Notes under the pieces: generated by a model
Database searches by the model: none
The model's input: only the letters and a program-made list of their open reading frames with translations
What the model was told of the DNA's origin: nothing
Position numbers and translations under genes: made by a program
NCBI GenBank assembly: GCA_029339505.1
Contig: JAQISU010000119.1
Span: 3,943,001 to 4,007,000, forward strand
Reading direction: 5' to 3'
DNA from: Unio delphinus
Lineage: Eukaryota > Mollusca > Bivalvia > Unionida > Unionidae
DNA: 64,000 nt
Part shown: positions 11,699 to 24,905 of the stretch, piece by piece
Layout: each line of letters begins with the position of its first letter
Numbering within the stretch: the stretch's first letter is position 1

Positions 11699-14600
11699 CT
11701 TCCATGTAACCCTGCTAAATATATCAGTATTGTAGACGTAGTTAACATTGTTTGACTCATACTTGATAAACAAACGTTCTAATGTGTCAACTGCGAGCTA
11801 ATCTCAAATCTCCCAATTTACTTTCAATGTTAAATAACAGCTAGTTGAACTATTAACCTAAGCGTCCCAACTACCTTCACTATAGCCTACTAACTATTTA
11901 GCTTTCGGGAATTTAATGTGGATGTGTGTGCAATAGCACTATGGGTTAATAGGGCTATGAGCACATTTCCATCCGTTCCATCTGTTTCTATAATAATAAT
12001 AGTAATAATTGTCTGCCAATTCTGAGTTACCCACATAAAAATCTTAAACACCATTATACACTCACCACAACACGATGAAGAATGGTATTCATATTATGTT
12101 ATCGAGCTACAACGGCGACTTTAATTGTTGTTGGTCTTAACATCATCTAACGGAAATAATAAAAAAGATATACTTGAGAATTTTCCATTTTAAAAATACA
12201 AATTATAACGAAGCTGTTAACAAAATCGTGTGTAACTTGTTAAATTACAGGGGCTTATATAACTAATAAGAAAAGTATTGTATGAAATCGAACATTGCTA
12301 TACCAAAATCTATCTGTGGCAAATACAAATTCATTTTCAAATTTTAAACAAAGATGGCCAAGCAAAGAATTTTATTAGAAGATTATGAGCAAAAATTTCT
12401 GTGTTAGAATCATAGTTGAACTTAACATAAAATTGAAATTGATATAACAAATAAATCAATATTCTGATGAATTCTCGGTTTCAAAACAATTTGAGACTTT
12501 ATCAATTCCAGAATCATAGGAAGATTTTTCTTCGAAAGCTTCATCTTCGGAAAACGTTCCATCTTTTTAAACTATATTCCAATCGTTTATTATATAATAA
12601 TCACTAATCTGCCCAGATAATGAACTAATAACTCTATATAAATGTTTTAATTTTATATGTTTTATTTATATTATATATTCAAAGACCCTTTCAGAGTAAT
12701 CTTCTAATAAAATATAGCCATCTGTTTCCGAACAACAAAACCACGTTACAATACCTCTAGTACTGAGAATGACTACTTTGTTAGTTACATTTATTGGTTC
12801 TGTTCCATGATAGAACATATTCCCGCCGTTGATCATCATTCGAGCTGCAATATCAGGATTAAAACATATGGCAATTCTTTTTTCATTTAAGTTAAAGCAT
12901 ACTATTCTTCTGGCGTCAAGTTGTGGGCTAAGATCACAATATTCTCTGTTCCTATTAAAAAATCTTACTTCAAGTATAGGGGTTTTCTTTAGGTTTCAAA
13001 TTAGCTTCATAATGACCAAGAACAAGTGTATTTATCTCATAAGAGCAAAATCGTTTGTCATCGGAGTTAACTAGCCCGGACTTACACAGTTTTTATGTGG
13101 TGATCTGATGACGGTCAGATCTTATAGCAAACATCTCCGTGATGTGATTTTGTTCCTCGCCGGAGACAACTGAGTTATACAAATCATGTGTGAAATTCTT
13201 TTTTTACGACGAGTTTGTTTACTCCCTTGGCCTACATCATATTTTTTATTCATTTAACGCAAGCACAGAGTACATCTTAGATCGCAGTCCTATAAACACT
13301 TTGATGGGATTAAAACATTATCGTCTTTGAACTTTTCGATGACTTTCTTCTTGGTGCAATCATTGTATTTTTCTTTTAACATCTGAAAAATTGAATAGTT
13401 CACGATGATAATAAATAACTTGATACACTTGCTCGTTGCAATATTAGCCTAACATTTCACACAATAACGAGTCGGTGTCAGTAAATAATAGTTTAGCTCC
13501 GGGCCACATCTTTTTTGCAAATTTGTAATGAAAATCATATATCATCCATTTTTAAATATCAAGTACCGATCCAACGTCATATTCCGGCTTATCTAGTATG
13601 ATGTTATTCATAAATGATTTTATGATAACAAGATCAACGTTTATCGGTGTCTTCCCAGCAAACGTTTCCGATGAGTTTAATTTGCTAAGTCGCTTTGTGT
13701 TTCCGTTGACCAGTTCTTTGTTACATCTGTTGCGTTTATTTTCAATAGTGCTACCAAATACCGACTCATTCTATAGTTTGAAGAAGTCTTTTCGAAGTAG
13801 TTAGTCGCAATTACCTTCATGTCGGTGTTAAATGTATTATAAATGGACAGCCACCTGCGCTATTAAATAAGTATCGCCAGATGAACCTTTGTCACAACAA
13901 GTCCAGCTTGCATCGCTTTCTGTAATATTCGACAATTACAAATATATCTCTGTTTGGTAATAAATTTGGAACTAATTTAGGTACCATACAAGGTTTTTCT
14001 TTTCCTGGATGTTAATTGACTAGAAGTTTTGTCCGGGATAATCATCTTGTCTGCTAGATAAGGATAGTCATTGTGAGCATCGTGCAAGTGATCAGGATAC
14101 TCCGCGTTAAATTCTACAAAATATGAAAAATCACGCTCTGATAGATCCCTTGTCATATTTTGGTCTTCGCGATAACATTAATCACACATTGTGTTCCATT
14201 TTCAATGAAAGAGAACATATCATAATCAGTTGTCAGCTCGACTTCTACCCCTCTGTATTTCAATATAGCATCACACGCGAGTCCCTGTGATGAACATGTC
14301 CAACCAGGATAGGGTTTGTAACTTTTTATTCTACTATGTCGGAAAGATCTGAAAATATCATCTAACAAATATACATCTTGAATCAAGTACAATTGGAGAT
14401 AATCCCCGATTGTGTTAAATGAGAACTTCTTCCAGACATCAATCGCGTTATTAAACTCGTTGTTGCAAACATTACCCACAGAGTGATTAAATTCAATTAA
14501 ATGCATGGATGTACTCATATGGAGATATTCTTTTGAGCTTTATCAAATTGAATTTATCGGAGAACTGTTCAGTCATTGATGGAAAGCTAGCACAGTTTCT

Positions 14601-15960
14601 AGCGAGATGATCTAACGTCGACGGCATAGATTTTACACTATCAAGAAATCGTAATTTGTCCGCAAAAGTCAGCGACATAATCTTCTCGGTGTTAGTTGAA
14701 ATTCCTTCAATGGAATGGTTTCCGATTAACTTTTGAATGGCAGTGTCTGTTAATCACAAAATGACTTTGTCATATACTAGGAAAATTATGTGCGATCACA
14801 GGAATGAAAGATAATTTATTGATTTTCTCATCGCAACTATTGCGTGCTGATCCACGGTGATTTCTAGTTAGTCTACATTATTCAACGTCTTTTCAGTGAG
14901 GTTCATGATCGTCGTGTAATTTTTCATTTTACACATGACACTGCTCAGCGGTATTATATTGTTACAGTTGTTGAGAAGTAAACAGTCAATTGTTTAAGTG
15001 AATATCGAGCTGTCTTTTTTCAAAAGAAACCCCATAAACATTTTACGCAGAAATGATACTTGGATTTATGTTTCTAAAATTGTTTTCGTGCTAATCTATT
15101 AAAATTCTTGATCCAGCAGAAATGTTTTTTTTTAATTCAATACATTTATAGTCTGCAAGATTGCCATCTTTGATAATCGCAGAGAAAAAAACTTATCGGT
15201 GTCATCAAACTCAAATATGTTTATCCCACCTGGAATCAGCTGCAAATTATTCCTTTCGAATAACTGAGATAACTTCACAGAACGCTTCATCCCGGAGATA
15301 TTTACCTTTGACCCCTGCTCGCAATAATTACTTACTCGATTGGGGTTTATTTTAACTGGGAATAACGTTGCTAGTACGTAAACATTTATTATCGTCAGAT
15401 ATTACATTAACGCAACACTGTGAGTTTTTGATCGACGGTGGCAGCTCTGCAATTGTTCCGATTTTCAACGGGTCATGTTTGTAAACATGTAACTGAACTC
15501 GCTCGAGTTATCATATACCCATCCTGAACCAACTCCGGCTTAATTCTCTACTGCGCTGTTAAACTCATTAAATATATCCTGAGAAGATTCTACAATGTCT
15601 TCATCGCGCAATGTTTTTCGGGGTGGTTGTATTAAAGTCACAACAGCTGTCTTATTTTCATCGATTGCAGATATAAATAACACTTGTAAATCCGCAATTA
15701 ATTGTATTCGGGGATTATCTTCGAGGATAACACGCAATATATATTTTAAGTTCTTTTTCACGCTGTTGTATGGAATCAACTCATATATTGTATCATATCC
15801 GGAGAGCTCCGATCGAGTTAGTGTGAGATTTAACTTTCCCCGAGGAATTATTTTAAGTATTTATTTTATCTCGGTAATTGATCTACTTCTAGGTGATTTT
15901 CCTGTCAACGACTTATGTTCTTTGAGGATAATATCATCGTCATTGCGATGAGGTTTCTTT
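11699..15960 (-). pseudogene. Protein-primed family-B DNA polymerase, decayed copy 1, with 3' flank
   Basis: Minus-strand remnant broken by many stops and indels. From the N-terminal side: residues around GSGWVYDN at 15500-15540; a zinc-finger-like KCLWGF segment at about 15030; FPSMTEQFS (14493-14678); the polymerase segment DYLQLYLIQDVYLLDDIF and LACDAILK (14153-14518); a decayed motif B near 13752-13790; and intact motif C FTDTDSLL near 13467-13490. The exonuclease and motif A regions present in copy 2 are missing. Bases 11699-12800 are a noncoding 3' flank shared with copy 2. These traits match Maverick-type protein-primed polymerases, distinct from the polymerase-helicase of element B. 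Confidence 0.75.
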
Positions 15961-16009
15961 TTGAATCCATTTTTAATATTATTGCATATGCCATTTCAAA
16001 TTAGACGTC

Positions 16010-16150
16010 AACGCTGCTGACAATCGTCAAGCATTGCGCCTGGCTACCTCAGTGTTCTCGATAGTTACGAATTTACTGCAGTTTTTTTCAATATAAGGTA
16101 TAATGACACATCCATTTGCTTTATTTCTCAGTGATGAGTTTCATGAATGT
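16010..16150 (-). pseudogene. C-terminal scrap of an unrecognised virus-element gene
   Basis: About 90 bases here (CTGCTGACAATCG...GGCTACCTCAGTGTT) match 32268-32350 at the end of an unknown gene in element C. On the minus strand it lies just upstream of polymerase copy 1 and encodes a short TEVARRN-like stretch. Function unknown. Confidence 0.5.
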
Positions 16151-18212
16151 CAGCAGCTCTATCTAGTATAGAAATTGACACTGCACCAATTTAGGGGAAA
16201 TGTCCATATGCTAGAAAAGACAAATTTATTAAACACAACGACTTGTCTTAACTAATTCATTAATATCACAATCAATATTAGTCATGATTATTAGCAAAAT
16301 GGACACATATATTCCCCGATCAAGGTTTCAGCTGCGAAAAAAGCTGAAACGTTTTAATATCACCATGAAGGATTTAAATGATGTTGCAGTAACATATATA
16401 TATTATCCTTGTTCGAGATACCTGCAGAGAGACCAGAATGATATCGAATAATGTAAATATTTGCTGAAATTAAAAAAAAATATATTTCTTCTGAAACTAA
16501 TTATGTTTTGATCTTGTACATATTTTACTTCAAAGACTAGGATAAGGCAAGGGTTTTGCGAAACACTTACTAATCCATTAAAACATGAATAAAACAAAAT
16601 ATCGGTAATTCATCCCAAACATTTGTTATTTAATGTAGCTAGTGCAAATACTAACGATCCACGATGAGTGAAAAGACCATGATTAACCATATTAGATGCA
16701 ATACCTTTTTTATGTGCTGCTAAATGAGCAGTACTTTGTATTTGACTGAAGTTGGTATCAGCTGCAATTAATGACTTATATAAACTCTTTCTAGAAAGGT
16801 CAGTGTGCATTTAAATTGATCAATAGTATATAGTTTCCTCCACAATGTAAGCTGCAATAGATTCTATATATTTACTCAGGTATGCAAATTTGTAGACGTT
16901 TACACAAATGAAGCCTATTATTCGATAACCTCGTACATTTCATTATATATTTCAACATAATATAATTTGTTGGCTGATGTTAACTCGGTAATTATTCTAC
17001 CAACATCGCTGGTATATAGCAATAATGAGTGTGATGGAAACATTACAGAACATGTGAGGTCTGGTTGTACACCTTTGAGCCAGAATGGGGTACCTGCTAT
17101 GGTGTCAAATTGAGAAATGAAGTTTACACCTATTGCCTAGGTAATAAATGACCTATCTACGTAGGTGAGATGTATATCACTAAACCATACCCAACTAGCA
17201 TAATCAAGTGGTGATTTTAATGTATTCAAAAGCAACAACATGCGCAATTAGGAAAATTTAAAACAAGATATACCAAGGCATTAGTGCTAAATTATCTACC
17301 TAAAGGGATATAACCCATGCTTCCACACGGACAAATGACACCATCGAAAGGGATAATAACGTGGAACCATCGTCTATTAAACGCAAGATACAAAAGTTTA
17401 CAGGAGAAGTGAAAATCTCGAAGATGTTCCTAGAAATATTGCTAGGAGCTCTAATTCAATACTTTGAAGAAACAATTGGAGTAAAAGTGGTAGGAGCAAA
17501 AATGGAGATGATAACAACAACATCAATCTACGACGGAATAAGAACAATTTAATTAGAGTACACAAAAACATCAAAACCATCATAAGGTCTTATTGTATAG
17601 ATGTATTTCTAACATAAATATGATACAGATGATGCATATATGACATAAAACGCAAAGAGGGCCAGTAAGACAGAACACACTCCCTTCAAATGTCCCCTAA
17701 ATAATGAAGAACAAAGAGGGAGACAACAGCAACATCACATATCAACATCATCATGATCAGAAATTTCAAGAACAAAAACAACAAGATCTATGGAGACAGA
17801 AACAGGCAGAACAAAAACAAGACCTAGAGATGATACAACAACGACAAAAACAACATGATCAAGCGAAACAATAACAGAAAAGGAACAAACCACGCAGAAA
17901 ATAATAAGTAATACTTCCAAATCCTTTTCAAAAAATATCAACAACACCAGGTATCAGTAGAAAAAACCCAACAAGAAAAAAAGACGGGAATTCCGAAGAA
18001 AATACAATATAACCAGTATCAGCCTGTATAACTGAAAACAACAAGTATAGAAACAATATCAAAAAAAAGCAAAAAAAAAAGTGAGAGAATAGGACAAATG
18101 AAGGACGAATGAGAAAAGATGAACATAAAGAGAAAAAAGAAGAGTATCAATTTCTACGACTAGCAAGAGTTCCTTAGAGACGATGAATATATAATATATA
18201 TAATTTACCCAA

Positions 18213-18214
<2 letters not shown>

Positions 18215-18246
<32 letters not shown>
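18215..18246. repeat. (TA)n microsatellite
   Basis: About 16 TA units. Confidence 0.95.
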
Positions 18247-18249
<3 letters not shown>

Positions 18250-19420
18250 CAAAAGCTTATATTGGAAACTAAAAACATAACATTATACAAACTGGAAATA
18301 AAATAATATGCCAATCTCATAGCAAGCACTTAATATAAGGCCAGTAGGGCCTCCCCAAAAGGTTTGAATAGATAAACATCGAAGAGAGCACCCTACAAAA
18401 TAATAAATAATTAAATTTGAGTTGGACACGTTAAATCCTTCTACTATTGTCCTGATTAACACATATTCATATCAATGCGTTTTAACTGATGCAGTTCATG
18501 CATCAATGATATTTCGGGGTGTCGAAATAAAACGTAATTATAATTTAGGTACTGTGCACACGGGATCTAAGTTGGTCAAGTTTATGTATGGTAACTATTG
18601 TAGATTCAATCACATATTAGTGCTCAAACGGAGGTACAAATAATTCTAAACATACATGCCATCATTGATTACGGCCAGAAATGTACTAATCTGGAAAAGA
18701 TACATTACCAATAGGGAACAATAATGAAGGTAACGTGTTAACAACCATGGCATGGTATAATTATCATTTGAAAATATTGATTTTGATAATTTGCTGCTGG
18801 AGATCTACAAGACAGTATTTCAAAGATATATTACTAAATTCAATGATGCAAGATGGCGAAGCAAACTTAATGCTCTGCTTGTTTCACTTCTGATGTTTAA
18901 GGCCTGATATACCTTCCGTTCTATATCATTCTGTCCCACCCAGTCACATTATCCTGACACCGGGCCTACCAGTCATAACACTAACCTCTTAATACAAGAG
19001 CGTAAACTGAGACAGCTGTTAATAACATATTTGAAAGATTTTGGCATGACTTGGCCGGATAACGAATAAGTATTAATACCATAAGAAAGAAAAATCCGTT
19101 TTAAGAAATATGAACATATTTGTAAAGGCAATTCTTAATAAATTTACGTTTTGGTAAATCATTATGTTAAAAGCAAGTATGTAAGTGTAACAATTAGAAT
19201 TAATACGTATTTGAGTTGGGTAATAAGGACAATTTGTTATATTCTCTAACCTAGATATATCCCATGTTATATGAGATACCTACATAATGATGCTCTGGTC
19301 AAGAGACAAGGTACTGTTTGAAACAAGTGTAGGCTTAACAATAGCGTGAAACCTTCATCTGATTTATACCATAATACAGTTTATTTTATTCATTATTTTA
19401 TTTAGTATATATTGTTAAAA

Positions 19421-19435
19421 AGACACATACACACA

Positions 19436-19520
<85 letters not shown>
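19421..19520. repeat. (CA)n-(TA)n compound microsatellite
   Basis: An interrupted CA tract (19421-19466) passes directly into a TA tract (19467-19520). Confidence 0.96.
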
Positions 19521-19525
<5 letters not shown>

Positions 19526-20230
19526 TAATTTGCCAAGAAAAGTTTATTTCAAAGCGAACTTGCAGCCACATCATCTCCAAAACCTCGGAACCACATGGTC
19601 AATACTTCATAGTTAATGCTCTTCATTCGATTAATAGCTTGGTTAGCTGTTATTTTACATTGAGTATAAATTGGTATTAGTCTGGTTAGCCTGAAGCTTA
19701 CACCTGTGAAAATATTGTGCTTAGATTAAAAACTTGTTAATCAAGAAGGAATAGTTGAACAGTTTTTTTCGTATACAGTATTTATACATTTATTATGGCT
19801 GCATTAAAGATGACTATAGTTTTCGGCAGGATACTTTTTAGCGAGGGTCAGTAACCTGAATTAATTTGTAAATACATATATAATATAAGACATTTTTTAC
19901 ACAAAAGACACAAATATAAAAGATATCTGTAGAAATTATAGACCCTCTTTAGTTTGTTAAATAAATAATACGATAATTTAAATAGTCATTATGTCAATGT
20001 ATATATGTTCATTGTCATTTAACTCTTTTTTGTCATAAAATTGTAACTTCGTTGCTGTGTGTTTGAACAAATCATACTATTATACATTCTTCGATTAAAC
20101 TTTAATTATATTTGTATCGTCAACTTCACTTAATGTGTCAAGTCCAGGTAATATTTTCTTGATTGTTGAGTAACTGTTTTCTGTTTACTGACCATGTCTG
20201 ACAAATATCATGACCGAGCAGTATCCTCAC

Positions 20231-23200
20231 CTTCCATGTAACCCTGCTAAATATATCAGTATTGAAGACGTAGTCAACATTGTTTGACTCATACTTGAGG
20301 AACAAACGATCCAATTTTAAAACAAAACGTTTAACAGTTTGTCAACTGCATGCTAACCACAATACTCCCAATTTACTTTCAATGTTAAATAACAGCTTGT
20401 TGAACTATTAACCTAAGCGTCCCAAATACCTTATGTATCATCTACTGACTTTTTAGCTTTCGGGAATTTAATGTGGATGTGTGCGCAGTAGCAGTGTGAG
20501 TAAACAAGGCTATGAGCACGTTTCCATCTGTTCTATCTGTTTCCATAATAATAATAATATTTGTTTGCCAATTCTGAGAAGTCCACGGGAAAATCTTAAA
20601 CACCATTATACAGTCACCACAACACGATGAAGAATGGTATTTATATTATGTTATAGACATACAACGGCGACTGTAATTGTTCATGGTTTTAACATCATCT
20701 ATCGGAATGAAAAGATATACTTGAGAATTTTCGATCTAAAAAAAAATATAACGACGCACTTAACAAAATCGGGTGTAATTGGTTAAATTACAATGGCTGA
20801 TATAACTTAAAGGAAAATTATTCTATGAAATCGAACATTGCTATACCAAAATCTGTCTGTGGCAAATAAAAATCCATTTTCAAATTTAAAACAAAGAGGG
20901 CCGAGCAACGAATTTTATAGAACATTATGAGCACATATTTCTGTGTTTGAATCATAGTTGAACTTAAAATAAAATTGAAATTGATATAACTAATAAATCA
21001 ATATTCTGATAAATCCGCGGATTTCAAACAATTTGAGACTTTATCAATTCCAGAATCATCGGAGATTTATCTTCGGATGATTCATCTTTAGAATATGTTT
21101 CATCTTTTTAAACTATATTCCATTCGTTTATTATATAATAATCACTAATCGGCCCAGATAATAAACTAATAATTTTATATCGATGTTTTAATTGTATATG
21201 TTTTATTTATATTATATAATCAAAGACCCTTTCAGAGTAACCTTCTAATAAAATATAGCCATCTGTTTCCGAACAAGAAATCCACGTTACAATACCTCTA
21301 GTAGTGAGGATGACTACTTTGTTAGTTACATTTATTGCTTCTGTTCCATGATAGAACATATTTCCGCGATTGAGTATCATTCGAATTGCAATATCAGGAT
21401 TTAAACAAATGGCAATTCTTTGTTTTATTTAAGTCAAGCATGCTATTTTCCTGGCGTCAAGTTTTGGTCTAAGATCACAACATCCTCTGTTCTGATAAGA
21501 AAATCTTACTTCCAGTACTGGGGTTTTCTTTAGGTTTCGAATTAGCTTCATAATGATCAATAACAAATTGTATTTATCCCATAATAGCAATATCTTTTGT
21601 CATCGGAGTTAACTAGTCCGCACAGATACAAACCAGTCATCTCCGCGATGTGATATTTTTCCTCGCCGGAGACAACCGACTTATACAACTCATATGTGAA
21701 ACTCTTTTTTTTTGGCAAATTTGTAACGAAAATCATATATCAACCATTTTTAAATATCAAGTACCGACCCTACGTCATATTCCGCCTTATCTAGTACGAT
21801 GTTATTCATATATCTTTTTTATGATAACAAGATCAGCGTTTATTGTTATCCTCACAGTAAACGTTTCCGATGAGATTAATTTGCTCTGAAGTTTTGTGTT
21901 TCCATTGACCAGTTCAATGTTACATCTGTTGCGCTTATTTTCAATAGTTTTTTGCCAAAAACCATGTTATTCATTATTTTGAAGAATTTTTTTCTCAAAG
22001 TAGTTGTTTGCAATTGCCTTCATGTCTGTGTTAAATTTATTATCACTGGCCAGACACCTAAGTTGTTTAATCCGTAGCACCATATGAACCTTTATCACAA
22101 AAGGTCCAGCTTGCATAATTTTCTGTAATATCAGATAATGACAAATATATCCCTGTTTGGTAAAAAAATTGGAACTAATTCAGGTACCATACTAGGTTTT
22201 CTTTTCATGGATGTTAATTGACTAGAATAATATAGCATGTCTGGGATAATCATCTTTTCTGCTAGATAAGGATGATCATTGTGAACATCGTGCAAGTGAT
22301 CAGGATACTCCGCATCAGATCCTACAAAATATCATAAAATCACGCTCTGATAGATTGTTTGTCATATAATAGTTACAGCGAGGAATTGATTTTGTTTTCC
22401 CATCTTAAACACTTCCATGACATTTTATCGGACATGCCCCAGCCCTACAAGTTATCTGATATAAGATAAGTCAAGCAGAACACCTTATCAGTTATCATAA
22501 TACGGCAGATATGTAATATTTCCTCGAGCAAACTTCTTCACGATATTATTAATCACACCTTGTGTTCCATTTTTAATGAAAGTGAACATATCATAATCAG
22601 TTATCAGCTCGAATTCTACTCCTCTGTATTTCAGTATAGCATCACACATGAGTCACTGTGATGAAAATGACCAGCCAGGATAGAGTTTGTAATTTTGTAT
22701 GCTACCATGTCGGAAGAATCTGTAAATATCATCTAATAAATATACATCTTGAATCAAGCACAATTCGAGATAATCCTCAATTGTGTTATATGAGAAGTTC
22801 TTCTAGAGATCAATCGGGGGATAAAACTCGTCCTTGCAAGCATTACCCACAGAGTGATTACAGTAAACTAAATCCATGGATGCACTCATATGGAAATATT
22901 AGTTTGAGTTTTATCAAATTGACTTTATCGAAGAAGTGTTCAGTCATTGATGGAAAGCTAGCACCGTTCCTCGCGAGATGATCTAACGGCGACGGCATAA
23001 ACTTTACACTATCAATAAATCGTAATTTGCCTGCCAAAGTCAGCGACATAAACTTCTCGGTGGTAGCTGGAATTCCTTCAATTGAATGGTTTCCGATTAA
23101 CTTTATAACGGCAGTGGCTGTTAATCACAAAATGACTGCCGTATCCTCGGGAAGTATGTGCGATCGTAGGAATGAAAAATAATTTATTGAACTTCTCATC

Positions 23201-23765
23201 GCAACTATTGCGTGCTGCTCCACGGTGATTTCCAGTTAGTCCTCATTATTCAACGACTTTTCTGTGAGGTTCATCATCGTCGTGTAATTTTCCATTTCAC
23301 ATATGGCACTGCTCTACGGTATGCTATTATTACTGTTGTTGAGAAGCAAACAGTCCATTGAGCTGATGTAATATTTAAGATCCTCAAGAATTAATCGAAT
23401 GAATTAATAAAAAACCACACAGCAGGAATGTGTTTGGTGATACTTTAACAACGATATAATTTATCCGTTGATGATAATGACGATTCTACACACATTACCT
23501 TGTACGCGACTGATACCGGAACATATTTGTGAGATTTAGTTATGCACCTCAATCCCTCATTAGACTCGACATCCGGTATTGGAATTTGAACAGATTCAAA
23601 GTAATATATAATCGTGAATGGAATCACAAACTTCTTGCGGTGATTTGTAAACTGTAAGATATTGATCTTAAGATCGAGAATTGAAGTTCGCTGTTGGTGA
23701 ATACAATATCTCGAGTCAACATCGAGCTCTGTTTTTTCAACGAAACCCCACAAACATTTTACGTG
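20231..23765 (-). pseudogene. Protein-primed family-B DNA polymerase, decayed copy 2, with 3' flank
   Basis: A direct-orientation duplicate of copy 1. Both begin at the same boundary, CTTCCATGTAACCCTGC (11699 and 20231), and align through 23049 to about 23350. Copy 2 keeps parts lost from copy 1: the exonuclease-like segment around PFTIIYYFES (23445-23660), where the usual catalytic Asp reads Tyr, and a motif A segment at about 22435-22475 with a stop codon in place of a conserved Tyr. It has lost about 300 bases that hold motif C in copy 1. It cannot encode an active enzyme. The N-terminal side ends at an inversion junction near 23765. Confidence 0.72.
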
Positions 23766-24905
23766 GAGTATCCTGATCACTTGCACGATGCTCACTGTGA
23801 CTATCCTTATCAAGCAGACAAGATGATTATCCTGGAGTCGCTATTACCTTCTAGTCAATTAACATCCAGGAAAGGAAACCCTTGTATAAGACCTAAATTA
23901 GTTCCAAATTTATTAACAAAACAGGGATATATTTGTCATTATCGGATATTACACCATGCGGTGCAAGCTGGATTTCTTGTGACATAGGTTCATCGGGTGC
24001 TACGGATAAAGCAACATACATGGCTATCGAGTTAAACTAAATGTAACACCGACATGAAAGCAATCATGACTAATGACTTTGAAAAAAACTTCTTCAAACT
24101 AATGTATAACTCGGTATTTGGCAAGGCTCTTGAAAATAAACCCAACAGATGTAGCATCGAACTGGTCAGCGGAAACACAAAACAACATAGCAAATTACTC
24201 TCATCGGAAACGTTTGCTGGGAGGATACGAATAAACGGTGATCTTGTCATTGTAAAAAAATGAATAGCATCGTACTTGATAAACCATTGTATGTCGGAAC
24301 TTAGGTACTTGATTTTTCAAAATGGTTAATGTATGATTTCCATTACAAACTTGTTTAAAAAACAAGCAGCCAGGAGAAAAACTGTTATTTACCGACACCG
24401 ACTCGTTATTGCATATAATTCCAGGCGAATATTACAACATCGACTTATAATATGATATGTTCAATCATTGTGAGCTATTCGACCTTTCAGATGTAAATGG
24501 AAAATACAATGTTTGCACCAACAAGAAACTCATCGAAAAGTTCAAAGACGACTTATTTTTTAATCCCATGGAAAGGTTATAGGACTGCGATATCAGATGT
24601 GCTCTGAGCATGCGTTAAAAAAATGAAAAATATGACGAAGGCCAAGGGCATAAGCAAACTCGTCGTAAAAAAAATAATTTCACACATGATTTGAATAATT
24701 ATGATTTTATAGACCAACAACAATTAACGTCGCCGTTGTAGGTCGATAACATAATAGAAATACCATTCTTCATCGTGTTGTGGTGAGTGTATAATGGTGT
24801 TTAAGATTTTCCTGTGGGCAACTCAGAATTGGAAAACAAGTATTATTTTTGGGGGAAACAGCTGGAAACTGATGGAAAGGTGCTCATAGCCCAATTAACT
24901 AATAC
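23766..24905 (+). pseudogene. Protein-primed family-B DNA polymerase, decayed copy 3 (inverted)
   Basis: Plus-strand remnant covering the central and C-terminal polymerase. It begins YPDHLHDAH at about 23774, continues with LVPNLLTKQGYICHYR (about 23898-23946), then motif B region DFEKNFFKLMYNSVFGKALEN (24054-24150), then motif C near 24388-24415 (FTDTDSLL-like). Its 3' flank matches copies 1 and 2 in inverted orientation until about 24905. It abuts copy 2 head to head. Confidence 0.75.

Larger units (their letters stand above)
16160..20230. other. Uncharacterised spacer between polymerase copies
   Basis: No recognisable gene. A perfect 8-bp hairpin (GTTTCAGC / GCTGAAAC) lies at 16325-16350. 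A 66-residue minus frame at 16610-16810 and a Gln/Lys-rich, coiled-coil-like plus-strand stretch at 17700-17900, interrupted by stops, look like decayed coding DNA but match nothing I recognise. A 73-residue plus frame at 18422-18643 is likewise unassigned. Confidence 0.4.

Noticed and set aside
16610..16810. Possible major capsid protein remnant
   Set aside because: A vague resemblance to capsid spacing only; no convincing motif and no continuation in the flanks.
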